Positions 44,707-57,150 of a stretch of 64,000 bases of DNA are shown in pieces. The notes beneath the pieces are model-generated. The model was not told where the DNA came from and did no database searches. It saw only the letters and a program-made list of their open reading frames with translations. Position numbers and translations under genes: made by a program. This DNA is from Adiantum capillus-veneris (Eukaryota; Streptophyta; Polypodiopsida; Polypodiales; Pteridaceae): positions 26,427,946-26,491,945 of the forward strand of contig CM043969.1 of NCBI GenBank assembly GCA_014529385.2. The letters run 5' to 3'. Positions within the stretch are counted from its first letter, which is position 1; each line of letters starts with the position of its first letter.

Positions 44707-45327
44707 TAGATATGTGTTTTTAGGCCATGCTCAACATGGGGACAAAATGAGATGGTTCCATCTTAGCAAGGGCTCACAAGGAGATGGTCTACTGAAGAAC
44801 AATATTTGCATAATGGAGCTTGGAAGACCTTAGGGTTAGCTTCATTAAAAGACCTCCAAAAGTTAGTGTTAAAAGTCCTTATACTTTAGGTTAAGCTAGG
44901 CCTATGTTTGAGGTGCTTGGTGATTAAAGTGCTTGAGATGCTTGCTAGCTAAAGTGAATGCTTAAGCTAGGCTTGTAATTAATCGGTCAAATCCAGTCCC
45001 TACAAGTAGGGTGCGAGGTGCTTAAGCATCTTGGGGACAAAATGAGATGGTTCCATCTTAGCAAGGGCTCACAAGGAGATGGTCTACTGAAGAACAATAT
45101 TTGCATAATGGAGCTTGGAAGACCTTAGGGTTAGCTTCATTAAAAGACCTCCAAAAGTTAGTGTTAAAAGTCCTTATACTTTAGGTTAAGCTAGGCCTAT
45201 GTTTGAGGTGCTTGATGATTAAAGTGCTTGAGATGCTTGCTAGCTAAAGTGAATGCTTAAGCTAGGCTTGTAATTAATCGGTCAAATCCAGTCCCTACAA
45301 GTAGGGTGCGAGGTGCTTAAGCATCTT
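44707..45327 (+). repeat. gypsy LTR right part with a 295-bp tandem duplication
   Basis: This continues the split LTR. 44738-45032 and 45033-45327 are adjacent copies of a 295-bp unit. I saw a single difference between them (GCTTGG/GCTTGA). The unit contains the GGTGCTTGA-type minisatellite. Confidence 0.93.
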
Positions 45328-47230
45328 GGGGACTCCATTTATTTTGTGAATGGACCACCAAAGTCTCAAGTACTTCATGACACAAAGGAAGCTTTTAGAC
45401 AAGCAAATGAGGTGGAAAATTTATTTTTTCGCAATTTTATTTTCATATTGCTCACATTTCTGGTAAGCATAATCAAGTGGCCGACGCACTATCGCAACGA
45501 CTAAGAGGCAATGCGGTGTCTATAGCAACTCGCAATGATCTATCTTCTATGATAGATAAGTATGCTAATGCCCCTGATTTTAGAGACATAATGTGAGCCC
45601 TTGCCTTAAGAAAGAAAGTAGAACCATTCACCTTGCTGGATGGTTATCTTCTCCATGGCAATAGGCTATGTGTTACTCACTCCCTTCATGGGAAAGTCAT
45701 GTATGAATCACATGCTCCTCCCTATGCAGGGCATTAAGAAATTCAACCTACTCTTTGAGGAGTAGAAACGTACCTCCATTGGCCTACCATGAAAGTGGAC
45801 ATACAAGAGTACGTTTCAAAATGTGTGGTATGCCAAAAGACCAAGTATGATAGAGGGAAGCAACCTCGATTACTCCAGCCATTGCCCATTCCTAATTCTC
45901 CATGGGAAAGTATATCCGTGGATTTTATCTTTGGATTACCCAAGTCTATCCATGGGAATACGAGAATATGGACAATAATCGACAGGTTTAACAAGCAAGA
46001 ACACTTTATTCCTATCAAAAAGACTATTAAGGCCTCGAGGGGATCACTTAATAAGTATGTGACTATTACGTGAGTGCAGCAGAAGGGATTATAAAATTTC
46101 ATTTTTCTTCACATTTTCACATATAGAAGGGTACCATAAAATGGAATTGGGAAAAAAAATTACAGATTGAATAGGAAAAGGGTGTATTTTATTTATCAAA
46201 AAGTCATAGATAAGGTCCAAGGAGTTTTCTAAATAGTCCTTGAACACGCATGATATACACAATTTATACATAGTGACCCCCCCGAGATAAGGCACACCAA
46301 ATGGCAACCCTCCTCATAACTCAGATTTTCAAACACCATGGATTGCCCACATCCATCGTGTGAGATAGAGATCTTAGAATGACCAGTAATTTTTGGAAGG
46401 GTCTCTTTGAAAATATGGATACAAGATTGAATTTCTCTTCGCCTATCACCCACAAAAGGATGGCCAAAGTGAGATAGCCAATCTCGTGATTCTTGATCTA
46501 CTAAAGACTTATGTTACAGAAGTAGATCAACGCTCACAATGGGTACAAAAATATTTTCCATACTACTATGGGAAAGAAACCTTTTGAGATCATAGAGGGA
46601 AGACCAAAAAGTCCCTTGCTACTTAAAGTACATGGGAAGATCTTCGTTGTCGATGAGTATAGCCGTGATCTACAAGAATCTTTCCAAAAGATTAAGGAGC
46701 CTATATCCATCCCTCAACAAAGTCAAAAAGTTGTTGCTATAAGCACAAAAGGGCCTTGACGTTAAAAGAAAATTATTGGATCTTACTCAAGTTTCCCAAG
46801 GCTCTATTGAGGCAAACAACGGGCAAAAATCCTACGAGACATCAAAAGTATTATGCTAAACTAGCAAAAATATATTATGGTCCCTTTCAAATCTTGAAGC
46901 CAACCAATGACATGGCTTATCAACTCAAGTTGCCCAACCATTGGCTCATACACAATGCTTTTCATGTGAGCCTACTTAAGCCCTACAAAGGAGAGCCACC
47001 AAGAGAACCAATTATTGAAGACCCTCAAGAGATCAAAGATCAAGAAGAGGTGCTACAACCCGAAGCTATCCTTCAGCATGAGGACAAGGTGCTACAGCAT
47101 GGTAAGATTATCCGACGTTATCTTATTAAGTTCAAAAATTATCCTTTTGGAAGGCGCTAGATGGATGCAAGGAACACAGCTTAAGGATAATATGAGCCTT
47201 GTTAATGCTTACAATGCTACATTAGGGTAA
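45328..47230 (+). pseudogene. gypsy RNase H end and integrase with chromodomain (E2)
   Basis: Read across several frames: an ISGKHNQVADALSQR stretch (end of RNase H, near 45460-45510); KCVVCQKTKYDRGKQ (integrase zinc-binding, near 45820); WESISVDFIFGLPKS and IWTIIDRFNKQEHFIP (catalytic core). Then come GLPTSIVSDRDLRMTSNFW (near 46330-46400) and an open frame 46756-47160 with the C-terminal domain and a partial chromodomain. About 265 bases (roughly 46034-46295) interrupt the core between the first and second catalytic residues. Many stops are present. A sister of the E1 copy at 13113. Confidence 0.85.
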
Positions 47231-47587
47231 GCGAATGTAAAATGATCTCAAATGAACAATGTTTTTGTCTTATAAGACTAATTCTCTTTTTAGTGTGCAA
47301 AAATTTAAGTAGTATGCATGCTTATACTCATGTTTGTGTTGACAACGTCTCTCAAACACCACGTAGAAATTGTCACTCTACTTTGGAATTATGATATGGA
47401 CTAAAGAGCAGACATGCTTGTGGGAGCTACATCTCCCAAGCACCAAATGGAATAGTCATCCATTCTGGAATGATGTCATAAGGATAAAAAGGGATCCTCT
47501 ACCTGCTATGAAAAATGGACTAATGACGAAGACTTTATCTTTTCTACCTCATAGTCGAGGACGACTATGGTTTCAAGGGAGAGGTAA

Positions 47588-47714
47588 TGTCATAAAATCT
47601 AATGTCTAGCTTTACCCAAATGATTTTCTCATGTTAAACTGATCAATATGGGGAAATAAAAAGAAAACTAGAGCTAGAATATAGATATGTGTTTTTAGGA
47701 CAAACTCAACACGG
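47588..47714 (+). repeat. gypsy 3' LTR start (E2), truncated
   Basis: TGTCATAAAATC follows a purine tract (AAGGGAGAGG). Similarity to the family ends after ACTCAACACGG at about 47714. Confidence 0.85.
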
Positions 47715-48799
47715 TGGATGGGGGGAATTATGGCAAAAAACACCTGCTACAAACCACCTTGAAAACTCCTACAACTACCGGCTTGGCATGACACCATCGA
47801 GAACAAAAAAAACTTGGGCAACTTCGGCTTTACCGCTATGTGGCCCTCCTCGCTGAGAGCACGATAAAAACTCCACCTGACGGCATCCTCGTTAGCGCCA
47901 AACTTCTTCTCCAAAGCTCCTCCAAGAGCCTCCCTCTAGATCTCCAAAGCCACCTCTCTCCTCGATGAGAACTGCTCCCTTGCCAAAAACAAGCTCCATC
48001 TCCTCCCGAAGAGAGCCGAGAACTCCCCTTCGCAAGCTCGTCATTGAACTTTCTCCCTTCAATATCTTTCTGCTACGGGCTCCGATTGATGACTCATAAA
48101 CTCCCATGGGCTTTACTTGCCGCATAGAATGCATACAAATCCTAGCGAAGCTCAAAAAATCTCGGATGGCACAATCGAGGTGACCAAACCAGCTCAAAAC
48201 TGGCTCCCGACAAAACTTTATCTCACAATAACTCTCTCATTCTTGCCCTGATTGGCGATATGAAGAGACTGACATGCTCCATAATATGAGCACTTTAGGC
48301 CCATGCATTCACTTCATCCATGATCCTCTTTCTGCAACTGCCCAATCCGGTACAGATCTACAAACACCTTGAAATTCCTAGTTGCAATATCTTGCGCACT
48401 GTGGCTCCGATTGATAAGTTGTCTAGACCTGCCCCTTTAGCACTTCAAGCTCTACATTCCCAAGCAAAAAACCAGAACCTTCAACCTCCTTCACCTACCA
48501 TCATAATTGGCCCTTTCTGGAACTCTTGGCCTAAAAAACCACATATAGTATACATATCTACTGCCACTTGCCTATCCAGGCTCTTCCCATCTTCCCTAGC
48601 CTTCTGTCTTGTACCTGTAAGCATACACATCACTACTTGTGCCCTCTAGTAGGGTTGACACACTTTGACTGCACCATCATTGCCTAACCCCCTTGTTGAG
48701 CATTCATGTTCAACCAAAAAACTGCTTTATTCTTCTACCAACTGCAAAAACTGGCAAACACTATTAGCAAACCAAAAAACACTATTGTATGTACAAGGC
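47715..48799. other. No recognised gene; weak minus-strand frame
   Basis: A 101-codon minus-strand frame (48197-47892) with LRRGVLGSLREEMELVF may belong to the decayed protein upstream on that strand. No family is recognised. Confidence 0.3.
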
Positions 48800-48817
48800 C
48801 CTACACATTGCCTGCTA

Positions 48818-50214
48818 CTACCAAAACTTAAGTGGGTTGCCCACCCCTTGCATCACATAGCTTCCACCTGGATCAAAAACCTTGTATTGATTCTCTCCAT
48901 CCATTTGTAGCACCTTCCAACAATGTTTCACCCATGTCCGCAGCCATCCATGCACACAATATTCCCAAAGCACTTTAGCATTTCTTCGCACATTCACCTG
49001 CCTCATCAACAAATTTGGCCCTGCAAACATATTAGCGAAACCAACCAATGGATCTAGCTTTGCAATTACATCATCTATATCGACCAACAATTTCGACCCT
49101 CCCTCCCAACCATGTACAGCAGGGTTCTTCTCAATGGAACTCCGTATCTGGTTGATAACATACCTCACTCTTGCATTTACAAGAATATATTTCAACCATG
49201 TGTTGCATACCTCTCTTGATAGCTTGGACATAGCTGGGAAATCTCCTTCATCTGAAATATGGAATGCCTACTGCACTGGACTCTCCACCTCCTTTGAACT
49301 CGTACACTCCTCTCTACTAGCATCATCAAGATATTCTTCTTCAACCACTAGATCCTCAAGGTTGATCTGCTTCACTTGCCTATCATCTTCAACTGCCCGT
49401 ACTTTGGTCACCTCTTCTAACATGGCATCATGCTCTGCCAAAGTAGAGAGAGACTCTCTCCACACTGAATCACCTTGGTCCTCATCCGTAGTCAAGGGCA
49501 CCTCATCCCTTTTGGCAAAATCTTGCACCACTTCTACCTACATATCCTCATAGGTGGACATGGACTCCTCACTTGATCCTCACTAGGCATATTGGCTTGC
49601 ACTGTTTCCTGCTCTTCACATATATCCATTGTATCTCCATGCGCATGCAAAAGATCAAATTCTTTATACATGGATTGGATTGACCCCCTTTCCCAGCTTG
49701 TATCTACATCTCCATCAACACTTCATGCCGACTTTGTATTAGCATCCTCAACCTCTCGTTGCTCCACAAACGCTTGACCTTTATCTAGGGCTTGCCCACT
49801 TTCTTTATCTCCTTTTGAACCCTTCATTTCTGCAACTAAACTGCACTCTACTACCTTTTCATACAAGCTTTCCAAAAGAACTGGCTTTACCTCTTTGACA
49901 TTCTCTGGAAACCCAAAATTTGCTACCTCTTTGGCACATTGGTGCACTTTCACAAGGGGATTATCTTCGTTGACAAGCTTGTTCACCATCGGCACGGGTA
50001 CTCTACAAACTGGAAACCTCCAAGGGGCATAATTGACCATGTGTGTATGTGTGTGTGTATGCTTGAGAGAGAGAGAGAGAGAGAGAGAGAGTGAGTGATC
50101 TAGCATTGTGGCAGCTTCGATGACAGCGAGGCGGTTGAGTACGACATTGGGGATGGCTCCTTCTTCTTCGCAGCTCAGGATCCTTCGACCGAAGCATTGA
50201 GCAGTGAGTGACAC
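48818..50214 (-). pseudogene. Unrecognised decayed protein, about 460 codons
   Basis: Minus-strand frames 50214-49723 and 49531-48818 together read as one acidic, hydrophilic protein. The second is continuous apart from a TAG at 49268-49270 (fits CAG). A frameshift near 49550 separates it from the first. Protein-like parts include LVNEDNPLVKVHQCAKEVANFG, KVRAVEDDRQVKQINLEDL and GPNLLMRQVNVRRNAKVLWEY. A (TG)n/(GA)n run (50042-50090) has expanded inside the first frame. No domain is recognised; a captured host gene or a retroelement ORF1 are both possible. Confidence 0.35.
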
Positions 50215-52906
50215 ACCATTGTTTCTTTGAGGTTGCTAGGATTATCTAGAAGTGTGCTACAGCCTTCGAGGCTCGCACATAGTGCACAGGCAAGTTCCCA
50301 GCCTTTGACACATGAGGTAAAGCATACACAAGGCATTTAGGGCTCCACAACTTACTGAATCTGCAACCTAGGCATACTATTTGACCTATTTGTTATAGCT
50401 TGGAACTCCCATTGAGCCCGTAACATGTTACAAATATTACAATGGCTTGAAATAAATTTGGAAATTACAATACATGGCCATTTTTGAAAATGTAAAAAAT
50501 TTTGTAGCTCCAATATTTACTACTTCTTCGTATTGATCTTCGATGTGCATCCGTAAGGCTTGGGTCTTTAACAGCTTTTGTTAATTGACGTCTCTTCAGT
50601 TAGCATCCCCCCTTTTGATTTTAGTGCCCGTCCTTGGGTACTATTGAAAAGTGTCCATGGAGGCTGTGGAGGGTTGTTGAATAGTTGTCGATGGGCTGTC
50701 TTCATTTTTCGTTGAATTTGTTGATGAGGATCATTCTTCTCTAGCATCTTCATTGGTCGAATTAGTCTTTGATGTGAGAGATGATTTCACATTTGACAAG
50801 GCTTTGGTTATTTATTAAGATTATGTACAAGGGAAGTAGAATGATGAGGATCTAAATTAGGGTTTAATACCTAGATAAGCAAAGGGGAAAAAACCAGTGG
50901 GAAAAATTTTCCTTTGGGATATGCACATTAATGGAGTACTTATTAGCATGGGAAATATTAATAAAGTATTGAGAGGGTAGCAAATATGAAAGGGTAGCAT
51001 GATGGAACATTGGTTTGCCTATTGTAGTCCACTCTAGGTGCATAGGTGGAAGCAAAAAGAGTGTCTAATGCATATGTCCAATGATGGGACATCCTATATG
51101 CATACACAAAAATGCATGGGAATAATATGTTGTATAAGAAAGATTTTTGAGAGGTTTTTCAAAAAGAAGGTATAGCTAAGGAGGATCCTTTGGATGTTCT
51201 ATGAAACCATATTGCACTTTGCTTATTTATCTAGTAGAGAATTGCATCTGACACTTGCTTCATTTGCACTACTGAGGACTATAGCTATTCTCATTGGAGG
51301 TTCTCTTGAAGATCCTTGTCCTTCTTTGTCCATAGTCTCGTTCTGATCTAGCTGTGTCTTTATGGAGGGTGACTTGAGACTATGAGTTCCCCTAAGACTT
51401 CCATTTTCTTCCTGGTTGTTTGTAGCCTCATTCTTCATTACTTCTTGCCTTGGTGGCATTCTCTATACAATAGCATTCAAGGTTGTTATTTTCTCTGTTT
51501 GATCTAGAATTGTTTTTGTTTGACCTGCTTTAAGCTCTTCAAAAATTCAGCTGGGTGGAGATGAAACATCTTCATGAAGCTTCTCTTTGGCATCAGTCTC
51601 CAGTTGAGTTTTACTCGAGGACTTTCTGTTATCTTCCATGGATGACCAGTCTTGGTCCTCGTTCTTTGTTGTCTATGACGCCTATATCTTCTTTGAACTC
51701 TGTATCTCTAAAACCTTCTGAGCCATTGGCATTTCCAATATGGTGTTGTCTGGTACATCTTTTGCTATTATCACATGAAATTGGGCTATTATGGTCTTTG
51801 CACATATTTGAATGGTGGTAGAAGTGATTCCCCAACATTCTACTTGTTTGTTTCTAGATATGCTAATGAATTCATGAGCATCTTCCTTCCGTGGTTGACC
51901 ACGTTTTTTCCAAGTGCGAAAAGACATGAGGTTCTTGTCTAGCTGAAAAACTAGTTTTACTTCGCTTGACAGCTTTTCTTCGTTTTCACCAGTAATGTTG
52001 TACTTGATGTTCTCAGGGTTCCTTCTAAATTGACTAGCTTTGATGTGGTGGCATCCTTGGGTTGAAATTTTTTTGCAACTTCTTTGCTTGACCACTTGCT
52101 TCAATCAATGTTTACTCATTTGATTATTATATCGCACCTTTTTCTTGCAGCTCTTGAGCATTATCTACCTGCATTTGAGTAACTTTTGATCTTAAAAGAT
52201 CCAATTTACTTTTCGACAGAATCTATTGCTTTGGAGGAGATTTTGATGGTGACCTTTGCGTAGCCTTCTGAGCTTTAGCTTCCATTGATTTTGACCCACC
52301 TGTCAACTGTTCTGTGCAACTTGAAGCTTTGCATCATCTTGAAATAATCTATAACTTCAGTCTTACCATCTCTAGGGGTTTGTACAAGGTCATGAACTTA
52401 CTGATATTTGTTGCCATCTGCATCTTGATATTCATATGTGAGCTTGGTCACATGCAATTGCTTGAAAACTATTGGTTGGGTTGGCTTTTGACTTTGACTC
52501 GTGGAAGTCAATTAAAAATTTTGTCCTTGATGATCTTCATATAAGCATTTGCCAGCAAATTTTGCTGGAATCTGGGATAATTGGAAACTTCCAACAACCA
52601 TATAATCTTTCAATGGTTTCTTCTTTGAAGGGGTCTGTTGGCTAGAAGGTCTAGGGCTTTTAACTGGTGTTGCCTTTCTTGGTACAAGAGTAGATCTTGA
52701 AGGGTTTGCAACTCCCCCTTCCTAGGGTGATCACTAAAGATTTCTCCATGAGCTGGGCTCACAACTGTTTGACCTTGGTTTTATCTCAACTTTTGGGACT
52801 GTGAAGGCACACTGTGGGTAGCACTGTTGATGTTTGACATCTATAATCCTTCTGCATAATTTCCTATTTATCTCCATGAAACATGACAAATAATTCCCCA
52901 AGTCAA
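50215..52906 (-). pseudogene. Unrecognised decayed coding-like sequence, minus strand
   Basis: Scattered minus-strand frames (52922-52734, 52104-51682, 51459-51223) and the short readable segment YMVVGSFQLSQIPAKFAGKC near 52600 look like one long degraded protein. Stops occur every 20-60 codons. It seems to continue past element I, since the flank at 56335 joins in phase-like fashion with 52901. The family is unknown. Confidence 0.3.
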
Positions 52907-53306
52907 TGTAAGGTTTGATCAAGGCAAAAAAAGATTAGTTGCATTCACAGTAGTGAAAGTTTCATAATAATTCAGAGCAAAGAAATTAGAGAGAGCACTC
53001 AATGAAAATAGACTCGCTTGATTAACTAGGATGAAAAGAGGAAAATACAAGCTAACCAATATCGTGTGTTATATAGGCTCATAGTGGAAAGGTGGCATTT
53101 AATTCTCGAAAGTGATTTCCATCACATGTGGGAGAAGGGTCAGATATCATGTTGCTATAGTGAATAGCATGTGACTATAAAGGAGCATAAAATTAGGGAA
53201 TTCTATGTAGTGGGATGCATACATGCACATAATGGTGCATGGTTGATATGCTTGGCTTTAATGGTTGGTCATGCATCGAGTGTGAGCTAAATGGCTTACC
53301 CCAACA
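52907..53306 (-). repeat. 3' LTR of element I
   Basis: 400 bp. It lacks one copy of the roughly 60-bp segment that is duplicated in the 5' LTR. Confidence 0.92.
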
Positions 53307-53396
53307 GACGCCCCCGTAAGCTGAAGTGAGGTTGAAGCTTACACGAAGTGTATGGGTTTTAACCAAGGCTAATATGGGTTACTTAGGGTAACTGCA

Positions 53397-55019
53397 TGTC
53401 ATAAAATCTAATATCTAACTAACCCAAATGATTTTCTCATATTAAATTGATCACTTAATGTGGGAGAATAAACGGGAACAAGTGTTAAGATATAGGTATG
53501 TGCTTATAGATCTATCTCAACACGGGGCCAACGGTAAAGGGGCCCAAAAGGGAGATGGTCTATCAAAGAGCAAGGCTAACCAATGGAGCATAAGACCTTA
53601 GGGTTAGCTTCATTGAAGACCTCCAATAAATGTGTGTAAAAGTCCTTTGACCTTAAGTAAGCTAGAGATGAGCTTGAGGTGGGAACCCGGCCCAAGCTCG
53701 AGGTGCTTGTCATGCTTGAGGTGTTTTTCATGCTTGAGGTGCTTGATTAAGATGCTTGAGGTGCTTGACTGGCTCCATGCTTGAGGTGCTTGACTTGCTG
53801 CATGATTAAAGTACTTGAGGTGCCTTGAGAAGCTTGCCTGAGATGCTTGTGGGAACACCCCCTAGTTCAAGTGCTTTGTCATGCTTGGTGAGTAAGGTGC
53901 TTGATCACCTAAAAGTCAAAAGCATTCCTACAAGAGGGGGGGCGAGCCCTTTTCCTAGGGGCTAGAGAGAGAACACCCACTCACACACACACAAGGGAAG
54001 CCCAACTTGAAGAGGCAGCAAGGACACATGTCAGGCCCCTACCCATGTTACCTTCATGTGTTGCTTGAAGCCTATTGGCTAGGCTTCAAAGGGGTCCAAT
54101 GATAAATTACATGAACTATCTAATTGTTTTAGCATTTATCAAGTCCTCTCTCTCAAAGGGGAAAGGGGGACACTTGTCCCAAGGCTACCCATGTTGCTTG
54201 TAATGGCTCTTGCTTGTGATTGGCTAGGCCTGGAGGGGTCCAATGAGCTTCAGGCATGAGCTACAAGGGGGGGTCGACCCAAGCAGGCTAGGGGGGTGCC
54301 TAGGGGGTATACTCACCCACACACACTCACAAGCACTCTCATTGTGTGATATGCAAAGTGCAAAGAGCTCCCTCAAAGAGCTCCCTCTCCAAGCAAGTAG
54401 AGGTTGAGAGCCTACACCAACACTCTTGGCTATGGAGTGCAAATCCAACCAAGAGCCATGCTTCAATGCTTAAGCTTGCCATATCCTTCTTCTTCATTAC
54501 TATGCTATTATGTATGCTAGCAACAAGAGTATGATAAGTGAGGAACTAATTCTTTCTCCTACGAAATGTTTCTTCTTCCTCTTCCCTACCCTCATTCCCT
54601 GCTAGCTCTCTCCACCTTCGAAGGTGTTTGAGGTCTTGGGACTGAGGCTTGGGATAGTTAAAGCTTTCTTCAAGTTTATGTTATGTTTGTGGTGCATGAA
54701 GCCTTCCATCTTCATGGCATCACCTAGGTCACAAGGAACACAAAGACTGTATTGTAACAAGTCTCTCTTTATGGGAGAAATCATAATACAAATTCCTATT
54801 GGAGGGGGGACCGGCTCCACATAAATCCGGTCCTCAATTGTTGTCATGTTCTCTAAACTCTCTCTCTTGCAAAAGTATTGTCTATGCCAAGTTAACTAAT
54901 TGCTATGATTATGTTGCTATCTTCAATTATGTCTACCCGCTATGCTCACAAAATCATTTCTTGAAAGTACTCTCATTAAATTCCGCTATTCTCAAATTGA
55001 ATAGGCAAATTCCATTACA
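53397..55019 (+). mobile_element. gypsy solo LTR E3 nested in element I
   Basis: 1623 bp from TGTCATAAAATC to TTCCATTACA. Target duplications are CTGCA (53392-53396) and CCGCA (55020-55024), one C/T difference. It is closely similar to the solo LTR at 43109, including the GGTGCTTGA minisatellite and the tail with a CACATAAATCCGGTCCTC segment. No internal domain is present. Confidence 0.9.
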
Positions 55020-55132
55020 CCGCATATGGCTCATAAGGTGGAATCTAATGCAAGAGAGGGTAGGTCTTACCTCCAAACTTTGGGTTTAGGGTAGTGTCTA
55101 AAACCCATTATAATACATCCTCATAATAGACT

Positions 55133-55435
55133 GTGTTTACTTCCCCTTTTTCTTCTTCTACTTCTTCTTCTTCTTCCACTATGTGTACTTCTCCTTTGGA
55201 ATCTCTAGGGTTCTTTTGGTTCCTAGCAATATCTTTGAAGAAACACCGGTTGGGTGCTCATCTTTGGCTTGTTGTTGAACATTTAAGGTTCGTGTCAAGG
55301 CTTCCCCCAAACCGGATGGCGGTTTTACAATGCTCCAAGATTTTTCTTCATGAGCACTCCTTTGACCTTTGTCTCCCAGGTGTAAAATCTATCACCATTG
55401 AACTTATCAAATTTTTTGGTGGACATTGTGCATAG
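55133..55435 (-). pseudogene. gag-start remnant of element I
   Basis: From about 55431 on the minus strand the frame reads MSTKKFDKFNGDRFYTWETK followed by a VKGVLMKKNLGAL stretch. This is the copia gag start pattern (FDGxNFxxWKxKMxxxLxxxxLW). Stops follow, and an acidic (EEEEEE) run lies near 55160. No protease, integrase or RT remains. Confidence 0.6.
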
Positions 55436-55856
55436 GGCGGTCTTACCAAAGTAATTTGGTAGTGAGCAAAAATAAAGCACAAAACCACGCAAGATTAATC
55501 AAGGCGCCGTGGTTTGGTGCTTGCGTTAAATAGACCATGAGTACATTCATCCAAAATCTCTTGATGAGGGCTTCATATGCACGTGTGTATATATAAGTAC
55601 AATTATTATCAATCAAGTCAAATGACAAGCAAAAGAAAAGAAAACACACAAGTTACTCGATTCCATTATTGGTAATCATCCGCAAGGGTAGTCGCCATGT
55701 AGACTTGTCCAAAACCAATGATGGAGATGACTCGAATTGAGTTGTATTAATCTAATCCTAAAAGAGATATGAATTGATTAGTGCTTAGGGAAATAGAGCA
55801 CTAAATCTAGCTTAAGGACCTAATTAACATAATTAGGAAATACTAATTACTTACAA

Positions 55857-55868
55857 GTTCTGATACCA
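55857..55868 (-). promoter_or_regulatory. Primer binding site of element I (tRNA-iMet)
   Basis: TGGTATCAGAAC on the minus strand lies two bases after the 5' LTR end. It differs from the canonical site by one base. Confidence 0.85.
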
Positions 55869-55870
55869 CT

Positions 55871-56329
55871 TGTGAGGTTTGATTAAGGCGGAAAAAGATT
55901 AGTTGCATTCATGGTAGTCAATGTTTCATAATAATTAAGTGCAAACAAATTAGAAAGAGAGCACTCAATGAAAATAGACTTGCTTGATTAATTAGGATGA
56001 AAAGAGCAAAATACAAGCTAAGCAATATAGCCTTATATAGGCTCAAAGTGGAAAGGTGGCATTTAATGCTAGAAAGTGATTTCCATCACCTGTGGGAGAA
56101 GGGTCAAATATCATGTGGCATTTAATGCAAGAAAATGATTTCCATCACATGTGGGAGAAGGGTCAAATATCATGTTGTTATAGTGAATAGCTTGTGACAA
56201 TAAAGAAGCATATAATTAGGGAATTCTATGTAGTGGGATGCATACATGCACATAATGGTGTATGGCTGATATGCTTGGCTTTTAGTGTTGGTCATGCATC
56301 GAGTGTAAGTTAAACGGCTTACCCCAACA
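55871..56329 (-). repeat. 5' LTR of element I
   Basis: 459 bp; contains a roughly 60-bp internal tandem duplication (about 56050-56170) not present in the 3' LTR. Confidence 0.92.
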
Positions 56330-56334
56330 GTCAA

Positions 56335-57081
56335 GCTGTAGATAGCATTATCTTTGCCATGATATTGTCTATCCCATGGGTCTCCTATAATATGAGCGTC
56401 TATGGTTTTAGGACCCAAGGTATCATAGATCTTAAATTCTCGTCTATATATACGGATATTTTGGTCAAAGTATATGCTCGTTTGGTCACAACTTCGATAG
56501 AGGAGAGTTTGGTTCTAAACAGATTATTGTATTCACTCGGTCATTCATCTCTAAAGAAGATGGGCTATAATAGATTCTTTCCTCTAAAATGAACCATCCT
56601 TCCTGATCTATCACTGGGAATGACTCTATAACCTGGTATGTGGACTGTCATTCATCTCTAGAGAGGATGGGCTATAATAGATTCTTTTTTCTAAAATGAA
56701 CAATTCTTCCTGATCTATCACTGGGCATGACTCTATAACTTGGCATGTGGACCGTTCAAACATTAGTCGATCCTTTTTGTACAGTTGCCCTTTTTTGTCT
56801 ATATAGTGTGCATATAAATTATCTATGCCATACAATGCTAATAGCATTCGCATTGATGTGTCTCTTAGACTCGTGAATGATTGCACACTAGTGGTAGTGG
56901 ATACAAAATCACTTGCAAAAACATTCTTTTCAACCTTCGATGATAACTGGATTGTGTCATACAACGCTAACAGCATTCTCTTTGATGTGTCCCTTAGACT
57001 CGTGAATGATTGCACACTTATGGCAGTGGATGCAAAATCACTTGCAAACCTAACAATCTTTTTAACCTTTGCTAGCAGCAA
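56335..57081 (-). pseudogene. Unrecognised protein remnant with internal tandem duplications
   Basis: The minus-strand frame 57081-56626 is open for 151 codons. It contains two copies of a 43-codon unit (period 129 bp, starting at 56829 and 56958), each with FASDF...SVQSFTSLRDTS. A second tandem duplication of period 107 bp lies at 56540-56755 and breaks the frame. Downstream sequence (GDPWDRQYHGKDNAIYS) leads into the GTCAA site of element I and seems to continue at 52901. The family is not recognised. Confidence 0.4.
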
Positions 57082-57150
57082 GCTAACACGGACACCATTT
57101 TTTGGAGTTCTCTTTGTAAAACATTTATTATTTTTATAAATCAGGAATAT

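Larger units (their letters stand above)
52907..56329 (-). mobile_element. Copia-type non-autonomous LTR element I
   Basis: Minus-strand element with 5' LTR 56329-55871 (459 bp) and 3' LTR 53306-52907 (400 bp). Both open TGTTGGGG and close with CTCACA or CTTACA. Exact GTCAA duplications lie at 52902-52906 and 56330-56334. The PBS TGGTATCAGAAC is at 55868-55857 and a purine tract GGGGGCG abuts the 3' LTR. Without nested solo LTR E3 the internal region is only about 0.94 kb and holds a gag-start remnant. It must have relied on other elements. An extra copy of a GTGGCATTTAATG...GTGGGAGAAGGGTCAAATATC segment makes the 5' LTR longer. Confidence 0.92.

Noticed and set aside
47892-48197. Independent 101-codon gene
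   Set aside because: No recognised motif and no support beyond an open frame. It is kept only as part of an uncharacterised stretch.
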